DNA of 64,000 nucleotides from an uncultured Bryobacterales bacterium (lineage in GTDB: Bacteria > Acidobacteriota > Terriglobia > Bryobacterales > UBA6623). The DNA lies in the NCBI GenBank assembly GCA_951813605.1, contig OX638379.1:5282062-5346061 (forward strand). The letters are read 5' to 3'. A program made the position numbers and the translations under genes. Below are positions 1-8,458 of this stretch, one piece after another (position 1 is the stretch's first letter; the number at the start of each line of letters is the position of its first letter). The notes under the pieces are model-generated. The model searched no databases. It saw nothing but the letters and a program-made list of their open reading frames with translations, and was not told where the DNA came from.

Positions 1-743
1 GGACCGGGGCGGCCATCGTCCAAGTGGTGCGCGGATGCGGCACGGCCGACGAAGAAAGGAGCAATCGCGCCCCGTTCCAAATCGCCGCGCTGCAGCCCGT
101 ATTCTTCCTGTTTTCCGAGAACCCCCCGGCCGCGGCCTTGCACTTGGATTCATCCTTGGTCGCTGCAGCCGATTCGCTGCCGGGCCGGATATCGCGGCCT
201 GCTGTCCCGGGCGACATCGTCACCCTTTTTGGGACTGGATTCGGGCCCGTCATTCCGCCACTCGCAAGCGGCGAATTGGCGCTTCAGCCACGAGAGCTGG
301 GCGCCACCTCCGTCCGTCCCATGATCGGACAGGTCGAGTTGGAAGCCTCGGATATCGTGTACGCCGGAGCGGCTGCGAGTTTTGCGGGACTCTACCAGGT
401 AAGCGTGCGGATTCCGGACACTGTGGGTGCAGGGACGCACGAGTTCAGCGTCATGGTGGACGGCGTCCAGTCGGCCAAGGGGCCCAAACTTGCGATTGAT
501 GTCCCCGAACCCGGCCCGCCCGTCTGCGCGACCGATCTCTCGGTCGTGCCCGGTGCGAGCTGTGTGACGGTGATCGGACGGATTTCTATCACTTTCTCGG
601 TCGACGAAACTGGCAAGGCGTGTGTCTCGATGCCTTCGCTCGGGCTCTATGTCTGCGGCGAGGACACCCTCGACCTGTCGCTGTACGGTGTCTCGGTCCG
701 AAAGAACGCAGACGGTAGCTGGACAATCGCAAGGCTTCCGTGA
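1..743 (+). CDS. Secreted protein with Solibacter C-terminal (TIGR03437-like) domain, 3' end only
   Basis: The reading frame is open from base 3 to the stop at 741-743, so the gene starts left of the window. The visible part carries the pattern of the Solibacter C-terminal domain: a CGTADE segment, VTLFGTGFGPV, and a closing stretch SVRIPDTVGAGTHEFSVMV. In Acidobacteria this domain usually ends large secreted or surface proteins. After it comes a roughly 70-residue tail with four cysteines (CATD, SCVT, KACV, VCGE) that may form disulfides outside the cytoplasm. The function of the whole protein cannot be told from this end. The domain is itself a useful marker for Bryobacterales. It is followed 33 bases later by the permease gene on the same strand. 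Confidence 0.75.
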   Translation, partial: TGAAIVQVVRGCGTADEERSNRAPFQIAALQPVFFLFSENPPAAALHLDSSLVAAADSLPGRISRPAVPGDIVTLFGTGFGPVIPPLASGELALQPRELGATSVRPMIGQVELEASDIVYAGAAASFAGLYQVSVRIPDTVGAGTHEFSVMVDGVQSAKGPKLAIDVPEPGPPVCATDLSVVPGASCVTVIGRISITFSVDETGKACVSMPSLGLYVCGEDTLDLSLYGVSVRKNADGSWTIARLP

Positions 744-776
744 TGGCTTCGCGCGGAGGCTAGGTAGCCAAAGGCA

Positions 777-2081
777 ATGCTAGCCCTGACGAAGAGCCTC
801 GAGAACTACTTCGAATTGAGTCGGCTCGGCACATCCGTGCGAACGGAGGTCGTCGCTGGCGTGACCACGTTCCTGACGATGAGCTACGTCATCGCCGTCA
901 ATCCGGCGATCCTTGCCGATGCTGGAATCCCTCCTGCGGCGGCCGCGTTTGCCACTTGCCTGGTGAGCGGCCTCGGAACAATCGCGATGGGCCTTTGGGC
1001 GCGGCTTCCGCTGGCGGTCGCGCCCGGCATGGGACTGAATGCCTTCTTTGCGTACACCGTGGTCCAAGGCATGGGCTTGACTTGGCAGCAGGGGCTGGGA
1101 ATCGTATTCCTCTCCGGTGTCGTGTTCGTGGTATTGACCTTGGTGGGCGTGCGCCAGGCCATGGTGCGCATGATGCCGCCGCAGCTGCTCCCGGCAATCG
1201 CAGCGGGTATCGGCATGTTCCTTCTCATGGTCGGACTCAATAACGCCGGCCTCGTTCAGGCACACGAATCGACCTTGCTCACGCGGGGCGACTGGACCGA
1301 GCCGCGAGCCCTACTTTCGATTGCGGCGCTTCTGCTGATCGCTACGCTGCTTTCTCGCGGTATTCGCGGTGGCATCCTCATCGGCATCGTGCTCGCGACG
1401 GTTGCGGCGATACCGTTGGGATTGGCTGCAGGATCCGAGCAGCAGCCGGGAGGAGCGTTGGACGCGGTGCTCAGCCTGGACCTGGGAGGAGCTTTGTCGG
1501 TCGGCTTGGTCGACATCGTCTTCGCGATGCTATTCGTGGACTTCTTCGATTCCCTCGGCACAGCAATAGCCGTCGTCAAGAAAGCCGGTCTGGAACAAGC
1601 CGACGGACAGATCCCGAGGCTGGGGAGGATGCTAGGCGTCGACGGGTCCTGCACAGTTGCCGGGGCCTTGGTCGGCACTTCCACGGTGACGGCCTATATC
1701 GAGAGCGCGGCGGGAATTGCAGCCGGTGGACGATCAGGCCTGACTTCCGTGGTGACGGGTGCGCTGTTTCTGCTCGCCCTGCCGGCGGCTCCTATCGTCG
1801 CAATGATCCCGTCGGCTGCGGTGGCCGCGGCACTGATTATCATCGGAGCGACGATCGTCGGCTTGGCACGGGAAATCGAGTGGGACGACATCGACACCGC
1901 GGTGCCGGCGCTGTTCACGATGGCCGGCATGCCCCTGATGTTCAGCATTTCGGACGGTCTCGCGATGGGGGTGATCTCCTTTTCCGCCCTGAAGGTCTTG
2001 CGGGGCCGGGCTAGCGAGACTTCGTGGCTCGTGCATCTTCTCGGAGCGCTCTTCTTGGCACGCTACGTATTCTTGGCGTAG
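777..2081 (+). CDS. NCS2-family purine/hypoxanthine-guanine permease (AzgA type)
   Basis: 434 residues, the normal length for AzgA-type NCS2 permeases, with about 12-14 hydrophobic segments. Family motifs are clear: TMSYVIAVNPAILADAG near residue 35, PLAVAPGMGLNAFFAYTVV near 80, FVDFFDSLGTAIAV near 255 and GTSTVTAYIESAAGIAAGG near 300. Proteins of this type import hypoxanthine, guanine or adenine by proton symport at the inner membrane. The substrate here is inferred only from family resemblance. The ATG at 777 is preceded by GGAGG about 17 bases upstream, a little far, but no better start is visible. It converges with the Gfo/Idh gene on the other strand, 61 bases apart. Confidence 0.88.
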   Translation: MLALTKSLENYFELSRLGTSVRTEVVAGVTTFLTMSYVIAVNPAILADAGIPPAAAAFATCLVSGLGTIAMGLWARLPLAVAPGMGLNAFFAYTVVQGMGLTWQQGLGIVFLSGVVFVVLTLVGVRQAMVRMMPPQLLPAIAAGIGMFLLMVGLNNAGLVQAHESTLLTRGDWTEPRALLSIAALLLIATLLSRGIRGGILIGIVLATVAAIPLGLAAGSEQQPGGALDAVLSLDLGGALSVGLVDIVFAMLFVDFFDSLGTAIAVVKKAGLEQADGQIPRLGRMLGVDGSCTVAGALVGTSTVTAYIESAAGIAAGGRSGLTSVVTGALFLLALPAAPIVAMIPSAAVAAALIIIGATIVGLAREIEWDDIDTAVPALFTMAGMPLMFSISDGLAMGVISFSALKVLRGRASETSWLVHLLGALFLARYVFLA

Positions 2082-2142
2082 CTTGGCACCGCGGCAGTTC
2101 CCGCCCGGTCCCGAGCGACCGCTGGCTCTAGGCCGGGAACGA

Positions 2143-3210
2143 TCAGCCCGCGATTCGGTAAGCAGGTTCGACCGGCAATCCTCGACGGGAGGACTCCAGG
2201 ACAGCTTGGGCCACCGCCAGTGTTGCTAACCCGTCTTCCGGCCCAACGACCGGACTTTCCTGGCCGCGGACCACGTGGCAGAAGTTACGCAACTGGGCCG
2301 CGAGAGAGGCTCGAGGCCCAACCGGACGGGGTTCCGCACGGATTCTTCGGCTCCAGCACGGCTCGCCGCCCGGCTCGTCCCGCCAAAGCCGTATCTGGGG
2401 GAATTCGAACGATCCGCAGGAGCCGAAGAAGCGATAGCAATTCTCGCCAGACGGCGGGATGATGGGGTTGTCGGCGGTCGCGCGTTCCCAGCCCCATGGC
2501 GACGGTGCCGCGTCGGAGAACGAAATCGTGGCGAGCGCTCCGCTATTGAATCGCAGCAGGATCGCGCCGCCGCTCTCGATCGGAAAGGCGCGATCGCTCG
2601 GTGTGATCTCGGCGTAGACCCTCTTCACTTCGCCGCAGCAGTACCGAAGCATGTCGATATCGTGAATCATGTTGATCAGCACGGGCCCGCCGCCGGCTTC
2701 GCGCCTCCATTCGACGTCGTAGTAGGCACCGGGCTTCCTGGCGGCCCAAACGCCGGACATTCCGATCAACCGTCCAATCCGGTTTCCTGCGAGGATCTCG
2801 CGCGCCGCGACTACCGCAGGGTCAAACCGACGATGGTGACCAACGCAGATCCGAACGCCGTTCGAGGCGGCGACTGACACCAGCTCGAGCCCTGCTTCAA
2901 GGGTGTCGGTGAACGGCTTCTCCATCAGCATCGGTATCCCTCGGCGCGCAAGGTCGAGTCCGATGGGGGCGTGCAGCTGGGTCGGCGCGGCCACGATGAC
3001 GCCATCTGGCCGCTCGATATCAAGCATTGCGTGAGGCGTTACGCGATGCGGAACACCGGCCGCAGCGGCGATGCTGGCGGCTTCAGGACAGGGATCGACC
3101 AGCGCCACGACCCGGCACTGTATTTCCTGCGAAGCCAGCTGAAGGTGCCTGCGTCCGATCGCTCCGACGCCGATGATGCCGAGGCGTACGGGCGCGCGTT
3201 CCGAGCTCAA
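2143..3210 (-). CDS. Gfo/Idh/MocA-family NAD(P)-dependent oxidoreductase
   Basis: 355 residues. The N-terminal Rossmann fold shows RLGIIGVGAIGRRHL, and the family EKP motif is in MLMEKPFTDTLEAG near residue 95. A catalytic-region histidine follows in NMIHDIDMLRYCCGE near residue 182. Members oxidise or reduce sugars, inositols and related polyols, usually in the cytoplasm, and no signal peptide is seen. It overlaps the CoA-transferase gene by four bases (3207-3210), so the two are translationally coupled, with this gene last in the leftward unit. The CoA-linked neighbours suggest the substrate may not be a simple sugar, but that is inference. Confidence 0.85.
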   Translation of the reverse strand: MSSERAPVRLGIIGVGAIGRRHLQLASQEIQCRVVALVDPCPEAASIAAAAGVPHRVTPHAMLDIERPDGVIVAAPTQLHAPIGLDLARRGIPMLMEKPFTDTLEAGLELVSVAASNGVRICVGHHRRFDPAVVAAREILAGNRIGRLIGMSGVWAARKPGAYYDVEWRREAGGGPVLINMIHDIDMLRYCCGEVKRVYAEITPSDRAFPIESGGAILLRFNSGALATISFSDAAPSPWGWERATADNPIIPPSGENCYRFFGSCGSFEFPQIRLWRDEPGGEPCWSRRIRAEPRPVGPRASLAAQLRNFCHVVRGQESPVVGPEDGLATLAVAQAVLESSRRGLPVEPAYRIAG

Positions 3211-4763
3211 GCGCTCTCTCCGTCGCTACCGGCGAATATGGCAGGATTCATGGTCTTGGGTGGCTGGGGCATCAGCGGACTGAACCCCATTCGTTCGAGC
3301 ACATCGGCTTTGAGGTCGATGCCCGGCGCTACTTCTTCAAGAACCACGCCCCCGGGCGCCAGGCGGAAAACGGCCCGCTCGGTTACGTAAAGCACCCGCT
3401 GCCCCGTCCGTATCGCTTCCTTGCCGCTGAACGTAATCTGAGCGACCTTCCGGACGACCTTCCGGATGTCGCCGTGCCGATCGATTCCCAGCCGTCCGCC
3501 GCCAACTGAGAGCCGGGCCCCCTTGGCCTCGAACGTGCCGCAGAATACAACCCTGCGGGCGTTTTGCGCGATATCGATGAATCCGCCCGGGCCGACCGGC
3601 GTGCCTTGCAGCTTCGACACGTTCACGTTCCCGGCGGCATCGACCTCGCCCATTCCGAGAAACGCGATATCCAAGCCCCCGCCGCTGTAAAAGTCGAACT
3701 GCGAGGGCGAGTCAATCATGGCACGCGGGTTGCGCGCGAAACCGAACAGCGCCCCGTCCAGCAGCGTTCCTCCATACGTGCCGTGCTCGATCGTTTGGCA
3801 ATAGTCTTCGACTTGGCCGCGTGAAGCGACAAGCCTCGCGATGGCGTCTGGGATTCCGAAACCGTAATTGAGAACGTCGCCCCGGCGCAGTTCCTGCGAT
3901 GCCCGGCGAGCGATAACGTGTCTCACATCGAGCGGCCCGGGATCTGGCGGCGACGGCACGCCGCTGCCGGGCGGAACGGCCCCGGAAAGTCCGGGATCGG
4001 CGACTGGATGGTAGCTCTGAGGCTGCGACGGGGCGACGACGACGGCATCGACCAAGGCCCCGGGAACGATGATCGATCGCGCAGGCAGGGCTCCGCAAGC
4101 GACCTCCTGACGCACCTGCGCCAGGACCTTCCCTCCTGTATTGCGCGCCGCCAGCGCCAAGGCGAACGCGTCTAGAGTCGCTCCCTCTTCGTCGAGGCAG
4201 AGGTTCCCTTCGGAATCCGCGAAGCTACCTCGGATGCAGGCCGCGCCGACTGGAAACGGCTTGTATCGAAGCAGCGTCTGGCCGTCGATTTCAAGCACCT
4301 CGATGAGGTTCTCTCGCGCGCGCTCGTTCATCTTGCCGCCTTCGACACGGGGGTCGACGAACGTCCCGAGGCCCACATGGGTGATGAGCCCTGGCCGACC
4401 TGCTCCGATCTCGCGCATCAGCTGCGTGATAACGCCGGCTGGCAGCACGTAGGCTTCGATCTCGTTGGATTCAGCCATGCGCTGCATTGCGGGAGACCAG
4501 ACCCAATGGCCTCCAATCACGCGCTTGACCATGCCCTCGTGAGCGAATCGATTGACTCCTCGTCGAGCACGGTCTCCCAGTCCCAACGCATGCACGAGCG
4601 TCAGCTTGTTCGGGGAACCGGTCTCGAGAAACCTGGTTTCGATTGCTGCCATTATCACGTCTGGCTCGACCAGTCCGCCCCCGCCCCCGGTCACAGCGAC
4701 AACGCAGCCATCGCGGACCAAGGCCGAGGCGCCTTCTGCGGAAACGATCTTGCTCTGGACCAT
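3207..4763 (-). CDS. Acetate/propionate-type CoA-transferase (fused alpha-beta, family I)
   Basis: 518 residues, the size of single-chain family I CoA-transferases such as propionate CoA-transferase and acetoacetate-type enzymes. The N-terminal half has the glycine-rich VAVTGGGGGLVEPD loop. The C-terminal half has QTIEHGTYGGTLLDGALFG near residue 325, where the family's catalytic glutamate sits in an E-x-G context. The enzyme moves CoA between a carboxylic acid and an acyl-CoA, so it would activate the acid intermediate of the surrounding pathway. It starts at ATG 4763, 36 bases after the stop of the PRISE-type reductase, and overlaps the Gfo/Idh gene at its 3' end. Three leftward genes therefore form one unit. 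Confidence 0.85.
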   Translation of the reverse strand: MVQSKIVSAEGASALVRDGCVVAVTGGGGGLVEPDVIMAAIETRFLETGSPNKLTLVHALGLGDRARRGVNRFAHEGMVKRVIGGHWVWSPAMQRMAESNEIEAYVLPAGVITQLMREIGAGRPGLITHVGLGTFVDPRVEGGKMNERARENLIEVLEIDGQTLLRYKPFPVGAACIRGSFADSEGNLCLDEEGATLDAFALALAARNTGGKVLAQVRQEVACGALPARSIIVPGALVDAVVVAPSQPQSYHPVADPGLSGAVPPGSGVPSPPDPGPLDVRHVIARRASQELRRGDVLNYGFGIPDAIARLVASRGQVEDYCQTIEHGTYGGTLLDGALFGFARNPRAMIDSPSQFDFYSGGGLDIAFLGMGEVDAAGNVNVSKLQGTPVGPGGFIDIAQNARRVVFCGTFEAKGARLSVGGGRLGIDRHGDIRKVVRKVAQITFSGKEAIRTGQRVLYVTERAVFRLAPGGVVLEEVAPGIDLKADVLERMGFSPLMPQPPKTMNPAIFAGSDGESA

Positions 4764-4799
4764 CGCTTGACTTACCCGAACGCTGCCTGCCGCCGGCTC

Positions 4800-5912
4800 C
4801 TACGGCAGGATACGAGCTTCGCGATACATGGAAATGATCTTAAGGAATCGCTCCGGGCTGTCGTCCCAAGAGTTGAGTCCGTGCTTGCGGGCCTTGTTGT
4901 GGCATAGAATCTCGTCCCAGTAGCGCTCTAGTGTCGCGTCTGCGAATGCCCAGTTCGCGACGTCGCTCAGCTTCGTGGGCCGCAGCCGGTGACGGGCGCA
5001 TACTTCAGCCCAAACATCGTCCTTGTCCGCCATCATTTCCGCCAAGCGGAGCGGGCGGACAGGTCCCGTCTCCACACCGCAGGAGTCCGCGAGTTGTGGC
5101 CAGAGCGAACTCCAGCGGAACACATCGGTGTTCGTCACGTTGAATGCCTGGTCGGAGCACGAAGGCTCCGTCGAAATCATTGCCATGGTTCGCGCCAGGA
5201 CTTCGATCGAAGTGACCTGGGTCAGGCTAGAGTACGCTCCGGGCGGTCCGGGGAAGTCCAGGGCAGCCCCCGAGGCGCTGCAAATGGCGGCGTAGGCACC
5301 GAGAGTGCTCACGATGTTGCGAGCGATATGAGGGGAGAAATGCAGCAGCGTGTTCGGTCGCGATGTCGACCATGTCCACCTAGCGCCTCGAGCGCGGAGA
5401 GCCAGGAAGTCCTGCTGTTCATAGTAGAAATTCGACACCACGCACCGGGCTTGGCTCTCCCGGGCCGGGGTGGGGAACGAGCCTAAATGGACACCGTAGT
5501 ATTTCCCGCCTTGCACCAAGTGAACATGTCGGAGATCGTTCGACGCGTTTTCCACGGCGGCCAGGGTCGTTTCGAACAAGCGCAGGTTGTCTTCAGCGCT
5601 CTCGACCGTCTGCTCGAAGTGTGTCGCGCGAGCGCAATAGAAAAGGTGCGTGGCGGGCGGGTGCAGCTTGAGCGACTTGGCGCAGGCGTCGGGGTCGCCT
5701 AGGTCAGCCCGGATATACGAAACGCCATTGACGCCGACCCGTGGGGGCCTGCGCGAGATTCCGAGCACGTTCCAGTCTCCGGCCCCCGCCAGCTGCTTCG
5801 CCAAGGCGCTTCCCACCGCACCGGTCGCGCCGGCGATCAAGGCGATTTTCTGTGTCACAAGATGCGCGCGGGGGACCGCTAACGCGGTCGCGGCTAGCGA
5901 CGCATCCTGCAT
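4800..5912 (-). CDS. PRISE-type short-chain reductase (progesterone 5beta-reductase/iridoid synthase-like)
   Basis: 370 residues from ATG 5912. The nucleotide-binding loop is ALIAGATGAVGSALAKQL. Several segments match the PRISE family closely: LVQGGKYYGVHLG, the hallmark NFYYEQQDFL with the catalytic tyrosine, SRPNTLLHFSPH, STLGAYAAICSASG, and AFNVTNTDVFRWSSLWPQL. PRISE enzymes reduce the C=C bond of enones with NADPH (1,4-reduction). Bacterial members have few known substrates. The first 18 residues before VTQKIALIAG look non-native, so a GTG at 5858 is a possible alternative start. The frame is open upstream to 6143, but that would run through the start of the divergent SDR gene and is rejected. 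First gene of the leftward unit. Confidence 0.82.
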   Translation of the reverse strand: MQDASLAATALAVPRAHLVTQKIALIAGATGAVGSALAKQLAGAGDWNVLGISRRPPRVGVNGVSYIRADLGDPDACAKSLKLHPPATHLFYCARATHFEQTVESAEDNLRLFETTLAAVENASNDLRHVHLVQGGKYYGVHLGSFPTPARESQARCVVSNFYYEQQDFLALRARGARWTWSTSRPNTLLHFSPHIARNIVSTLGAYAAICSASGAALDFPGPPGAYSSLTQVTSIEVLARTMAMISTEPSCSDQAFNVTNTDVFRWSSLWPQLADSCGVETGPVRPLRLAEMMADKDDVWAEVCARHRLRPTKLSDVANWAFADATLERYWDEILCHNKARKHGLNSWDDSPERFLKIISMYREARILP

Positions 5913-5933
5913 GGTATTCTCTTGCAGCCGCGC

Positions 5934-6722
5934 ATGGCAAGAGGTTTCGGAGGGAAGGTCGCGGTTGTGAGTGGCGGAAGCCGCGGGATCGGTCGGGCCA
6001 TCGCGATGGAACTCGCCGTGCGAGGGTGCGACTGTCTTCTCGCAGCCAAGACCGAATCCAGCTTGCGGGCAGCTCGTCGAAGAATCGCCGAGGCGAGTGG
6101 GCGTCGGATCGAGATCGTCGCAGCGGATTTGCGCGCGAGCCAAGGCTGCTTCGAGGTCCGCGATGCTGTCGGGCGCTTGTTCGGCGGCCTAGACATTCTT
6201 GTCAACAATGCCGGCGCCACCAAGGGCGGGGATTTCCTGGAGCAGCCGGACGAGATTTGGGATGACGGTTTCGCGCTGAAGTTCTACGCCTGCGTCCGAC
6301 TGTGCCGGCTCTTCTGGCCGGCTCTTGTCAAGCGCGAGGGTGCCGTCGTCAACATCGTCGGCGGGTTTGCCCGCACTCCAGACCCCGACTTTCTGATTGG
6401 AGGAGCGGTCAACGCGGCTATGGCGAATTTCACCAAGGGACTCGCGGCTCGCGGGAAGCGTGAAGGCGTGAACGTCAACGCGGTTTACCCAGGCCTGACG
6501 GAGACCGAGCGCGTACAGGAGCTGTTCGAGGGGCGCGCCGCGCAACTCGGGGTTTCGGTGGACGAGGTCCGAGCGAGGGCGGTGAAGAAGCAGGGCTTGC
6601 GGCGTCTGGGGACCCCTAGGGATGTAGCCAAGCTAGTGGCGTTCCTGTGCTCCCCTGACGCCCGCCACATCCAAGGCACCGCCATCGCGGTGGATGGAGG
6701 CGCCACGGAGGATCTGCATTAG
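5934..6722 (+). CDS. Short-chain dehydrogenase/reductase (SDR)
   Basis: 262 residues from ATG 5934. The cofactor loop is VVSGGSRGIGRAIAMEL (TGxxxGxG type) and NNAGATKGGD follows near residue 87. The usual YxxxK tetrad is not plain. Around residues 155-170 I read FLIGGAVNAAMANFTKG where YxxSK is expected, so tyrosine is missing and catalysis may be altered. The C terminus ends in the family pattern IAVDGGATEDLH. Its stop at 6720-6722 is followed at once by the GTG start of the next gene. It opens the rightward five-gene unit and lies only 21 bases from the divergent PRISE gene start. Classical SDR fold is certain; substrate is unknown. Confidence 0.82.
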   Translation: MARGFGGKVAVVSGGSRGIGRAIAMELAVRGCDCLLAAKTESSLRAARRRIAEASGRRIEIVAADLRASQGCFEVRDAVGRLFGGLDILVNNAGATKGGDFLEQPDEIWDDGFALKFYACVRLCRLFWPALVKREGAVVNIVGGFARTPDPDFLIGGAVNAAMANFTKGLAARGKREGVNVNAVYPGLTETERVQELFEGRAAQLGVSVDEVRARAVKKQGLRRLGTPRDVAKLVAFLCSPDARHIQGTAIAVDGGATEDLH

Positions 6723-7499
6723 GTGTCGGCGCGGCTCCAGCAAGCGGGCCGCCTGCTGGCGGAAGCTTGGAGGTCCGGCGAAAAGATTGACAGCCTGGGT
6801 GGCCTGCGTCCGAATTCCCGCCACGAGGCGTATGTTGTGCAGGAAGCCATGGCTACCAGCATCGGGCTGGAGATCGCCGGATGGAAAGTCGGCGCGGCGA
6901 CTCCGGCGATTCTTGCGGAAAGGGGCTTGGACGCTCCGATTCCCGGGCCGATCTACGAGCCGCGAGTCCACGCAAGCCCAGCCGAAATTCCGGCGTCGGA
7001 ATTCCCGGATGCGAATCTCGAGGCCGAATTCGCGTTTCGAACGCTGGAGGCGTTGCCGCCTCGGACAGATCCATACGGCTTACCGGAACTGGCCGAAATC
7101 GTCGTTGCTCACGCAGCGTTTGACCTCACTCAATCCCGTTTCTCCGCGGCACCCCACGAGCTGTTGGAAATCGCCGACAGCGGCAATAGCGGAGGAGCGG
7201 TCATCGGCCCGGAAGTTCCTGACTGGCGCAACAGGAACCTGGTTCTCGCGGCCGTCGACTTGCGCATCGACGGGGGACAGCCGGTCGAGACCCATTCCGG
7301 GAGGCGCCGCCGCGACCCGCTTGCTGTCATGGCTTGGCTGGTGAACAGCCTCGGCCAGCGGGGAATCTGCCTCGACGAGGGTTCGTACGTGCTCACGGGA
7401 TCCGTCACCGATCCCCAGCCGTTGGCGCCCGGCACCGGTGCAGTAGCCCGATTCGAAGGGACCGGCATTGTTCGCGTAAGCGTCGGAGGCAAGAAGTGA
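6723..7499 (+). CDS. 2-oxo-4-pentenoate hydratase / fumarylacetoacetate-hydrolase-fold enzyme
   Basis: 258 residues starting at GTG 6723, directly after the previous stop. IAGWKVGAATPAI near residue 48, GPIYEPRV near 75 and LEAEFAFR near 100 match the MhpD/TesE/DmpE family, whose members bind Mg2+ through acidic residues such as those in EAEFAF and hydrate 2-hydroxypentadienoates, or decarboxylate oxalocrotonate. This places a 2-oxo acid intermediate in the pathway, as in meta-cleavage or terpenoid degradation. No ring-cleavage dioxygenase is visible nearby, so an aromatic origin is not shown. The stop overlaps the GTG of the next gene (GTGA). Confidence 0.8.
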   Translation: MSARLQQAGRLLAEAWRSGEKIDSLGGLRPNSRHEAYVVQEAMATSIGLEIAGWKVGAATPAILAERGLDAPIPGPIYEPRVHASPAEIPASEFPDANLEAEFAFRTLEALPPRTDPYGLPELAEIVVAHAAFDLTQSRFSAAPHELLEIADSGNSGGAVIGPEVPDWRNRNLVLAAVDLRIDGGQPVETHSGRRRRDPLAVMAWLVNSLGQRGICLDEGSYVLTGSVTDPQPLAPGTGAVARFEGTGIVRVSVGGKK

Positions 7500-8458
7500 C
7501 AGATTCTAGGAACCCGCGCCACGTCGTGATTCTTGGAGCCGGCGCGATGGGCTGCCTCTTCGGCGGGATCCTGAGAGAGGGAGGGCTCAACGTCAGCCTT
7601 GTCGACATCTGGGCCGAGCATGTCGAAGCGATCAATCGTCGCGGCCTGCGGCTGGTCGGCTACGGCGGAGTCCGCACGATTCCGATCCGTGCCACTACGG
7701 ATGTCGCCAGCCTGCGGAAAGCCGACGTCGTTTCGATTCACTGCAAGGCGGCGGATACAGAAAGAGCGGCGCGGTCAGCGATACCCTTATTCGGAGCAAG
7801 CACGGTGGCGATCAGTTTTCAGAACGGCCTCGGCAATGAGGAGAACATCGCCCGATTCGTAGGCGTTGAGCGCGTGCTGGGCGGTTGGACCGCGCAGGGC
7901 GCGAGCGTCGAGGCTCCCGGTGTCGTCCGCAACTACAGCGAGTTTCCGACACATGTGGGCGAGATGGGGGGAGGAATCTCGGATCGCGCGAGGGCCATCG
8001 CCGCTGCCTTCACTGGAGCGGGACTGCCAACCGAAGCCAGCGGGAATATCGTTGGTGGCATCTGGAGGAAGCTAATGATCAACGTCGCACTCAGCGCGCC
8101 GTCGGCGTTCACGAACCTCCCGCTCGAAAAAGCCGCGGCCGTGCCTGAGTTGCGGACTGTGATCCACCTTGCACTGGACGAGGCCCTGGAGGTAGCCAAG
8201 GCTGTGGGTGTCGATTTGGACGGTGCACAGGCCTACCGATTCCTAGACGAGCTGGTGGCCAAGGGCGGTACCGGTGCCAATAAGTCGAGCGTCTGCATTG
8301 ACATACTCAGAGAGCGACCGACAGAAATCGACTACATCAACGGCGCTATTGTGCGGCTCGGCCGCGAGTTCGGTCTGCCGACACCCGTCAACTCGACCTT
8401 CATTGCCGCTGTCAAGGGACTCGAATCTCGTTACATGAAGCGGGGTGCGCCGTCGTGA
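7496..8458 (+). CDS. Ketopantoate reductase-like (PanE/ApbA family) 2-oxoacid reductase
   Basis: 320 residues. The start is GTG 7496 in a GTGA overlap with the hydratase gene. Upstream codons in the same frame lie inside that gene and look non-native. The N terminus has the NADP loop VVILGAGAMGCLFGGIL. The family's catalytic lysine is in WRKLMINVALSAPSAF near residue 190, and the acidic substrate-binding residue in RPTEIDYINGAIV near 280. PanE reduces 2-dehydropantoate, but in a catabolic operon the related proteins often act on other branched 2-oxo acids, and this one is more likely a pathway enzyme than the pantothenate enzyme. It overlaps the next gene by four bases. Confidence 0.83.
   Translation: MTDSRNPRHVVILGAGAMGCLFGGILREGGLNVSLVDIWAEHVEAINRRGLRLVGYGGVRTIPIRATTDVASLRKADVVSIHCKAADTERAARSAIPLFGASTVAISFQNGLGNEENIARFVGVERVLGGWTAQGASVEAPGVVRNYSEFPTHVGEMGGGISDRARAIAAAFTGAGLPTEASGNIVGGIWRKLMINVALSAPSAFTNLPLEKAAAVPELRTVIHLALDEALEVAKAVGVDLDGAQAYRFLDELVAKGGTGANKSSVCIDILRERPTEIDYINGAIVRLGREFGLPTPVNSTFIAAVKGLESRYMKRGAPS

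Noticed and set aside
2090..2140. Possible terminator between the NCS2 permease and the Gfo/Idh gene
   Set aside because: Arms GTTCCC and GGGAAC are too short and far apart, and no T-run follows.
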